Origin: Comamonadaceae bacterium
GTDB taxonomy: Bacteria > Pseudomonadota > Gammaproteobacteria > Burkholderiales > Burkholderiaceae_C
Reading direction: 5' to 3'
Assembly (NCBI GenBank): GCA_013298415.1
Contig: JAAFHN010000079.1
Coordinates: 1-9,219, forward strand
DNA length: 9,219 nt
The notes under the pieces were generated by a model that saw only the letters and a program-made list of their open reading frames with translations, ran no database searches and was not told where the DNA came from. Made by a program: the position numbers and the translations under genes. This document shows positions 4,863 through 9,219 of this stretch, piece by piece. Within the stretch, counting starts at the first letter, position 1. Every line of letters starts with the position of its first letter.

Positions 4863-4968
4863 GATTGTGCGCTTGCCTGTGATTCGTTATGGATCAATGC
4901 TTTAGCTAGCGAGGTTAGGTTCCTGTTGGTCCCGCGTGCCTGCGGGCCATTGCTTGCGCGTTGCGGGG
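4863..4968. other. Presumed element-chromosome junction (att region), core not identified
   Basis: The element must end between the arm repeats (to 4862) and the heat-shock promoter of htpG (from 4969). I found no complete or partial tRNA gene here on either strand, and no second copy of any segment elsewhere in the window, so the core cannot be placed. A 7-bp inverted repeat CATTGAT/ATCAATG (4859-4865, 4893-4899) and the palindrome GCTAGC (4905-4910) are the only visible symmetries. Without the far end, the crossover site is undefined. Confidence 0.35.
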
Positions 4969-4996
4969 CTTGAATTCTTCAAAAACACCGCCAAAT
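4969..4996 (+). promoter_or_regulatory. Sigma-32 (heat-shock) promoter of htpG
   Basis: CTTGAAT (4969-4975) matches the sigma-32 -35 (CTTGAA). Thirteen base pairs later CGCCAAAT (4989-4996) matches the -10 (CCCCATNT) at five of seven defined positions. Initiation would be near 5003, giving a leader of about 60 nt before the ATG at 5063. The -35 overlaps the inverted repeat TTGAA-TTC-TTCAA (4970-4982). htpG is a classic sigma-32 gene, so motif and context agree. Confidence 0.65.
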
Positions 4997-5062
4997 GCCT
5001 CGGCACACCGGCGCGTCGTTGTTGCTGCGCCCACTCATTTTGTTTTTCCTCCTTTTCCATCC

Positions 5063-7024
5063 ATGAGCACCCAACACAGTTTTCAAGCCGAAGTCGCGCA
5101 GTTGCTGCACTTGGTCACGCACTCGCTGTATTCCAACAAAGAAATTTTTCTGCGCGAGCTGATTTCTAACGCATCGGATGCCTGCGACAAGCTGCGCTTT
5201 GAGGCGCTGAACAACGACGCGCTGATGGAAGACGCGCCCAATCTGGAAGTGCGCATCGCATTCGACAAAGCCGCCAAGACGTTCACCATCAGCGACAACG
5301 GCATTGGCATGAACTTGCAAGAGGCCGTGGACAACCTCGGCACGATTGCCAAAAGCGGCACGCGCGATTTCGTGAGCAAGCTGAGCGGTGACCAGCAAAA
5401 GGACGCCAAAGACCAAGGCGCACTCATCGGCCAGTTTGGTGTGGGCTTTTACTCGGGCTTCATCGTGGCTGACAAGATCACAGTGGAAACCCGCCGTGCC
5501 GGCCTGAAGGCCGAAGAAGGCGTGCGCTGGACGAGCGGCGGCACGGGCGACTTCGCAACCGACGCGATCACCAAGCCCACGCGCGGCACGAGCATCACGC
5601 TGCACCTGCGCGAAGACGCGCTCGAATACGCTGACCGTTGGAAGATCAAAGGCATCGTCGGCAAATACTCCGACCACATCAGCCTGCCGATCCTGATGGA
5701 AAAAGAGGAATGGAAAGAAGGCGAGCCCATCGACGCCAACGACCCGAGCAAAGGCACGAGCGGCGGCGGCATGGTGAAAACCGGCGAATGGGAGGCGGTG
5801 AACAAAGCCTCGGCGCTGTGGACGCGCGCGAAAAAAGACATCACGGCCGAGCAGTACAACGAGTTCTACAAACAAATCAGCTACGACCACGCCGAGCCGC
5901 TGGCGCACACCCACAACCGCGTCGAAGGCAGCCAGGAGTACACGCAGCTGCTCTACATCCCGAGCAAAGCGCCCTTTGATTTGTGGAACCGCGAAAAGTC
6001 GGCCGGTGTGAAGCTGTATGTGAAGCGCGTGTTCATCATGGACGATGCTGAGGCGCTTTTGCCCACCTACTTGCGCTTTGTGAAAGGCGTGGTGGATTCT
6101 GCAGATTTGCCGCTGAATGTGAGCCGCGAGCTGCTGCAAGAAAGCCGCGACGTGAAAGCGATCCGCGAAGGCAACACCCGCCGCGTGCTGCAAATGATCG
6201 AAGACATGGCTAAGGCTTCAACCAGCACCGAAGAGGGCGTGAGCGAAGACGACAAAGCCAAGTTTGGCAAGTTTTACGCCGAGTTTGGCGCGGTGCTCAA
6301 AGAGGGCCTGGGCGAAGACTTTGGCAACAAAGACCGCCTGGCCAAACTGCTGCGCTACGCCAGCACCACGAGCGACACGCTCGGCGTGGGCCTAGGAGAC
6401 TACAAAGCCCGCATGAAAGAAGGCCAAGAAGCGATTTACTTCTTGAGCGCCGACAACTTGGCCGCAGCCAAGAGCTCCCCGCAGCTTGAAGTGTTCAAAA
6501 AGAAGGGCATCGAAGTGCTCTTCATGACCGACCGCGTGGACGAATGGGCGCTGAACTACTTGAGCGACTTCGATGGCACGCCACTGCAAAGCATCGCCAA
6601 AGGCGCAGTCGATCTGGGTAAGCTGCAAGACGAGTCTGAAAAGAAGGCTGCGGAAGCAGCGGCTGAGCAATACAAAGACCTGATCGAGCGCGTGAAAAAA
6701 GCACTCGAAGGAAAGGTCAAAGACGTGCGCATGACCACTCGACTCGTAGACAGCCCTGCGTGTGTGGTGGTGGAAGACGGCGCGATGAGCCTGCAACTGC
6801 AACGCATGCTCAAGCAAGCCGGCCAGCCCGCTCCCGAAGTGGAGCCGATCCTGGAGCTCAACGGCGAGCATGGCCTGGTGAAAAAGCTCTCTGCCACTGA
6901 CTCAGAAGCCCCGGCCTTCGCCGAGCTCGCCCAAGTGCTCTTCGACCAAGCTTTGATTGCCGAAGGTGGTTTGCCAGCGGATCCTGCTGGGTATGTGAAG
7001 CGGGTGAGTGCGCTCTTAGCCTGA
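5063..7024 (+). CDS. htpG: HtpG, bacterial Hsp90 chaperone
   Basis: A 653-residue cytosolic ATP-dependent chaperone of the Hsp90 family, acting as a dimer with DnaK on client remodelling. The GHKL ATPase domain (about 1-225) holds E32 and N36 in LRELISNASDACDKL, DNGIGM (78-83), the lid GTIAKSGT (93-100), GQFGVGFYSGF (123-133) and RGTSITLHL (174-182). The middle domain follows, with LPLNVSRELLQES (catalytic Arg loop), then the C-terminal dimerisation domain ending AGYVKRVSALLA. Domains are complete and the length is normal for Burkholderiales. The start is set at ATG 5063 (MSTQHSFQAEVAQLLHLVTHSLYSNKEIF). The frame is open upstream to a TTG at 4961, but that part covers the promoter. No Shine-Dalgarno precedes the ATG; the leader is pyrimidine-rich. 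It is transcribed away from the integrated element, with its own heat-shock promoter. Confidence 0.98.
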   Translation: MSTQHSFQAEVAQLLHLVTHSLYSNKEIFLRELISNASDACDKLRFEALNNDALMEDAPNLEVRIAFDKAAKTFTISDNGIGMNLQEAVDNLGTIAKSGTRDFVSKLSGDQQKDAKDQGALIGQFGVGFYSGFIVADKITVETRRAGLKAEEGVRWTSGGTGDFATDAITKPTRGTSITLHLREDALEYADRWKIKGIVGKYSDHISLPILMEKEEWKEGEPIDANDPSKGTSGGGMVKTGEWEAVNKASALWTRAKKDITAEQYNEFYKQISYDHAEPLAHTHNRVEGSQEYTQLLYIPSKAPFDLWNREKSAGVKLYVKRVFIMDDAEALLPTYLRFVKGVVDSADLPLNVSRELLQESRDVKAIREGNTRRVLQMIEDMAKASTSTEEGVSEDDKAKFGKFYAEFGAVLKEGLGEDFGNKDRLAKLLRYASTTSDTLGVGLGDYKARMKEGQEAIYFLSADNLAAAKSSPQLEVFKKKGIEVLFMTDRVDEWALNYLSDFDGTPLQSIAKGAVDLGKLQDESEKKAAEAAAEQYKDLIERVKKALEGKVKDVRMTTRLVDSPACVVVEDGAMSLQLQRMLKQAGQPAPEVEPILELNGEHGLVKKLSATDSEAPAFAELAQVLFDQALIAEGGLPADPAGYVKRVSALLA

Positions 7025-7071
7025 CGCTCGCCGCAGCCGCGCGGGCCGCGATGGACGGCTGATGTGGCGGC

Positions 7072-9219
7072 TCAGAAGTCTCTGAACGACACGAAGCGGT
7101 TTGTCTGCCGCAGGCCTGAGCTGTCTGCGATGCTCAGGTAATCCGCCTCCACGATCACAAAGCCAACCAACGCAGCCGCATTGACCACGCTGGGTGCCTT
7201 CCAGGGGCCGCTCAGGGTTTGGCCACCCCGATCGGATTCAAAGTTCAAGCTCAGATTGCTGGCCGACACATAGGCACCGGTGGCCGAGAACTGCGGCAGC
7301 CACCGGTTCCCTCGGGCGACCAGCCAGGTTGGCGAGCCGTCGGCGCGGTAGTGAAAGTAGCCAACGAAGCTGGTCGCACCTTGAGTCTCCACGAAAATGC
7401 CGGTTCCGCCTGCGGCCGGATCCCAGTACCAGCCGGCTTTTGCAAGACTTGGAAACTGTGGGCGCAAGCTGAGCGCATCCGCTGTCTCCATGATGTTGAA
7501 TCGGCTCAGGCGCTGCGCGCGGTTGCCGAGCACCAGGTCAATCCCAGGCTCTGCCCCTTGGCTGGCGAGCGTGAAGGTGGCGGTGGCTACGCGGACTTGG
7601 GAGCTCGGCGCCTTGTACGCCCCGCTGGCGGTGGCCCCGCCTCGGTACTCATTGAGATCCACGCAAAACTTGTTGACGCCACACTCTCGGCCAGCACCTG
7701 CGATCCAAGTGGCTTGGCCAGTGTCTGTGTAGTGGAAATACGCGGCGAACATTCGCGTGTCTTGGATTTCGATGGCCCAGCCGGTGCCCATTTCACCTCT
7801 GACCACATACCAGCCGTTGAATCGCTCGCGCGGATCGAGGGCAACGGCTTGGAGTGGGGCTGTCACTCGCAGCGCCCGCGCCGCATCCGCGCTGTTGATG
7901 TTGCCTGCGGCGATGCCGCAGGGCTCTCCAGAGCAAGTTGAGTTTGGATCGGAGTACAGCATCAGCCGTGTTGCGCTTCCTGTCCCCATGATGTCTCTGA
8001 ATTTCCCTGGCACCGCGTAGCCGCGGCCGTATTCCAGCGCCGCCGTCCCATTGGGGTCTGAAATGCGGTCGTGAGCCAGCCCCAGGTTATGGCCGAGCTC
8101 GTGCGCAAAGCTCTCGTTGCTGCAAAACACGTTGGCCGCTACGCCAGGTGTCTTGAGCCGTGCCACCACGGAAGTGGCATAGCGGTTCCCCGAGAAACTG
8201 CCGCCCGACAAGAGGGAATTGGTGAATGCGATGCCGCATCTGTTTTGTGCGACGTCAATGCTTCGAAACGGGATGAGCATCGAAACCAGGTCGGCCCCAG
8301 TGTCGCGCTGGATTGGCCAGAGCCCTGTGAAGCCACTCGTCTCGGTGTTGAGGCTGCCCAACACATCGCCCATGGGGGTCTCGCCCAATTCTGTGGCGAA
8401 GGCGTGGGTACCGGCCACGCGCACTTTCGCGGAAACGCCGTTCGTGATGAAGGCCTGGTTGGTGATCCCGACGATGAGGGCGATGTCAGCATCTCTGGCC
8501 GCCAGGCTTCCGTAGAGCTGCTGAAGAGACGGTGCCACTACGAACAGCACATCCAAAATCACTTCGCTGGCGGCTCGACCTTGCTCATTGGAGCCTGCGT
8601 TTTGCCGGGCTTCGCGTTCTGAGGCAGCCCGTGCCTTTGCGCGCAGGCGCCCCTGCGTCACGAGGTCTTGCCAGGGCGCGGTGTTGACGCCGCTCAGCGA
8701 AATCTCAGCTCTGGTGCTTTCACGCGGGTCGTGCGCTTGGGTGGTTTGCAACTGATCGCGCACACGCGCTGCAACGCGCTGACCGATGTGGCTGGACTGA
8801 AACAACCACTCTTCGCCCGCATAGACGAGCCGAGCCTGCACGGCATTCACGTCGCTGATGCCGATCACAGCGTGGCCGTCGTTGCTCGCGCTCGCAATCA
8901 CCGAGTATGAGGAGGGGCCCTGTGCATCGACCCGCAGCACGCGCCAATCTGGGCGCTGACCGTCAGGCAAGGGCCAGTCGAACGCGTCTCCCGGCTTGGC
9001 CGATGTGAGCTGCGCGGCAAGAGCTGCGCTTACCGAAAAGCTTTGGCCCGATTCGCCAAGGGAGTCTGGCCTGGCAGCGGACTTCAGCTGTTCCTGCGTG
9101 GCAGGGGGAATGCCTGGCGCGCCGTAAGACACAGTGGCCGCGGGCGGCGTTGAATCGGTTGAGGTCGCGGAGGTACAGGCCACCAAGGCGGCCCAAATGC
9201 TCCCCAACAACAAGCGCTG
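7072..9219 (-). CDS. Reprolysin-like zinc metallopeptidase, probable lipoprotein, start beyond the right edge
   Basis: At least 715 residues; the frame is open to the edge, so the true start is outside. The visible N-terminus (QRLLLGSIWAALVAC) is a signal peptide ending in a lipobox LVAC, so the mature protein is probably lipid-anchored and exported. Counting from codon 9213: a pro-region (about 20-215), then a catalytic domain (about 216-460) with the zinc site HELGHNLGLAHD, H371, E372, H375 and H381 (8071-8103), and Met-turn M409 in RDIMGTG. This is the HEXXHXXGXXH metzincin pattern of M12B/reprolysin-type bacterial enzymes. The C-terminus has two copies of a GW-Y...GYFHY..DG..TW unit. It is convergent with htpG, with 47 bp between stops and no clear terminator. 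The substrate is unknown; secreted proteolysis is the likely role. Confidence 0.9.
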   Translation of the reverse strand, partial: QRLLLGSIWAALVACTSATSTDSTPPAATVSYGAPGIPPATQEQLKSAARPDSLGESGQSFSVSAALAAQLTSAKPGDAFDWPLPDGQRPDWRVLRVDAQGPSSYSVIASASNDGHAVIGISDVNAVQARLVYAGEEWLFQSSHIGQRVAARVRDQLQTTQAHDPRESTRAEISLSGVNTAPWQDLVTQGRLRAKARAASEREARQNAGSNEQGRAASEVILDVLFVVAPSLQQLYGSLAARDADIALIVGITNQAFITNGVSAKVRVAGTHAFATELGETPMGDVLGSLNTETSGFTGLWPIQRDTGADLVSMLIPFRSIDVAQNRCGIAFTNSLLSGGSFSGNRYATSVVARLKTPGVAANVFCSNESFAHELGHNLGLAHDRISDPNGTAALEYGRGYAVPGKFRDIMGTGSATRLMLYSDPNSTCSGEPCGIAAGNINSADAARALRVTAPLQAVALDPRERFNGWYVVRGEMGTGWAIEIQDTRMFAAYFHYTDTGQATWIAGAGRECGVNKFCVDLNEYRGGATASGAYKAPSSQVRVATATFTLASQGAEPGIDLVLGNRAQRLSRFNIMETADALSLRPQFPSLAKAGWYWDPAAGGTGIFVETQGATSFVGYFHYRADGSPTWLVARGNRWLPQFSATGAYVSASNLSLNFESDRGGQTLSGPWKAPSVVNAAALVGFVIVEADYLSIADSSGLRQTNRFVSFRDF
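7309..7434 (-). repeat. Second C-terminal Trp/Tyr-rich domain core of the peptidase
   Basis: This encodes residues 594-635: GWYWDPAAGGTGIFVETQ, then FVGYFHYRADGSPTWLVARG. It is followed by LSGPWKAPSVVNAAALVGFVI, which parallels the SGAYKAPS tail of the first copy. The repeat therefore covers about 110-127 residues, suggesting an internal duplication of a whole domain rather than a short motif. Confidence 0.7.
7696..7815 (-). repeat. First C-terminal Trp/Tyr-rich domain core of the peptidase
   Basis: This encodes residues 467-506: GWYVVRGEMGTGWAIEIQ, then AAYFHYTDTGQATWIAGAG. It aligns with the second copy 127 residues later at GWY, G.G, IE/VE, YFHY, the D.G turn and TW. The unit continues into ASGAYKAPS and a strand-rich tail. 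The pattern is common at the C-termini of secreted Burkholderiales proteins; it is probably a small beta domain of unknown ligand. Confidence 0.7.

Noticed and set aside
4863..5060. tRNA gene or tRNA 3' end as integration target
   Set aside because: Checked both strands for a T-arm and acceptor pairing; GAATTCAAGCCCCGC is superficially T-arm-like but has no matching stem or cloverleaf.
4961..5062. Upstream TTG start giving a 687-residue HtpG
   Set aside because: The extension covers the sigma-32 promoter and does not resemble the family; the conserved start is ATG 5063.
4979..6193. A 404-codon open frame on the minus strand opposite htpG
   Set aside because: It is antisense to highly conserved HtpG motifs, has no family pattern and a composition typical of shadow frames in GC-rich genes.
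7025..7071. Intrinsic terminator between htpG and the peptidase
   Set aside because: Only GC-rich imperfect pairing and a 5-bp repeat TCAGA/TCTGA at 7072-7085 inside the peptidase end, with no T tract.
7219..7941. A 240-codon plus-strand frame opposite the metallopeptidase
   Set aside because: It lies wholly antisense to a gene with an intact zinc site and duplicated domains; no recognisable protein.

Overview
The window looks like a stretch of a high-GC betaproteobacterial chromosome, probably Burkholderiales and perhaps Comamonadaceae. The basis is overall composition, a 653-residue HtpG of betaproteobacterial type, and a secreted metallopeptidase carrying a C-terminal repeat I associate with this order. 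The species cannot be named from sequence alone.

The window splits at about 4.9 kb. From 1 to about 4860 lies one arm of an integrated mobile element (genomic island, satellite prophage or small integrative element). Every gene there is on the minus strand, reading away from the integrase. In transcription order these are a P4-type tyrosine integrase (3616-4815), a HigB/HigA toxin-antitoxin pair (3299-3580, 2966-3280), a 600-bp non-coding stretch rich in repeats, a small helix-turn-helix protein (2141-2359), three unrecognised genes in a compact row (1642-2031, 1364-1645, 538-1332), an AlpA-family regulator (206-430), and an unrecognised gene overlapping it and leaving the window at the left edge. 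The element's other end and its possible replication or packaging genes lie outside the window.

The 2360-2965 stretch is the most interesting part. It holds an 8-bp inverted repeat in front of the HTH gene, two hairpins, the second abutting a perfect DnaA box (TTATCCACA), a degenerate 9-bp tandem repeat, a short AT-rich pyrimidine tract, and six copies of TGTCCGCA, four of them exactly 11 bp apart. This resembles an iteron-type replication origin or a large protein-binding array. It would fit a P4-like satellite whose initiator lies further left, but that is inference.

Right of about 4.97 kb is core chromosome. htpG (5063-7024, plus strand) is preceded by a good match to a heat-shock (sigma-32) promoter at 4969-4996, so the element ends just upstream of that promoter and leaves it intact. 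Convergent to htpG is a zinc metallopeptidase of the reprolysin/M12B type (7072 to beyond 9219, minus strand). It is probably an exported lipoprotein with two copies of a Trp/Tyr-rich C-terminal domain, and its start lies beyond the right edge. The htpG and peptidase genes have no evident functional link with the island.
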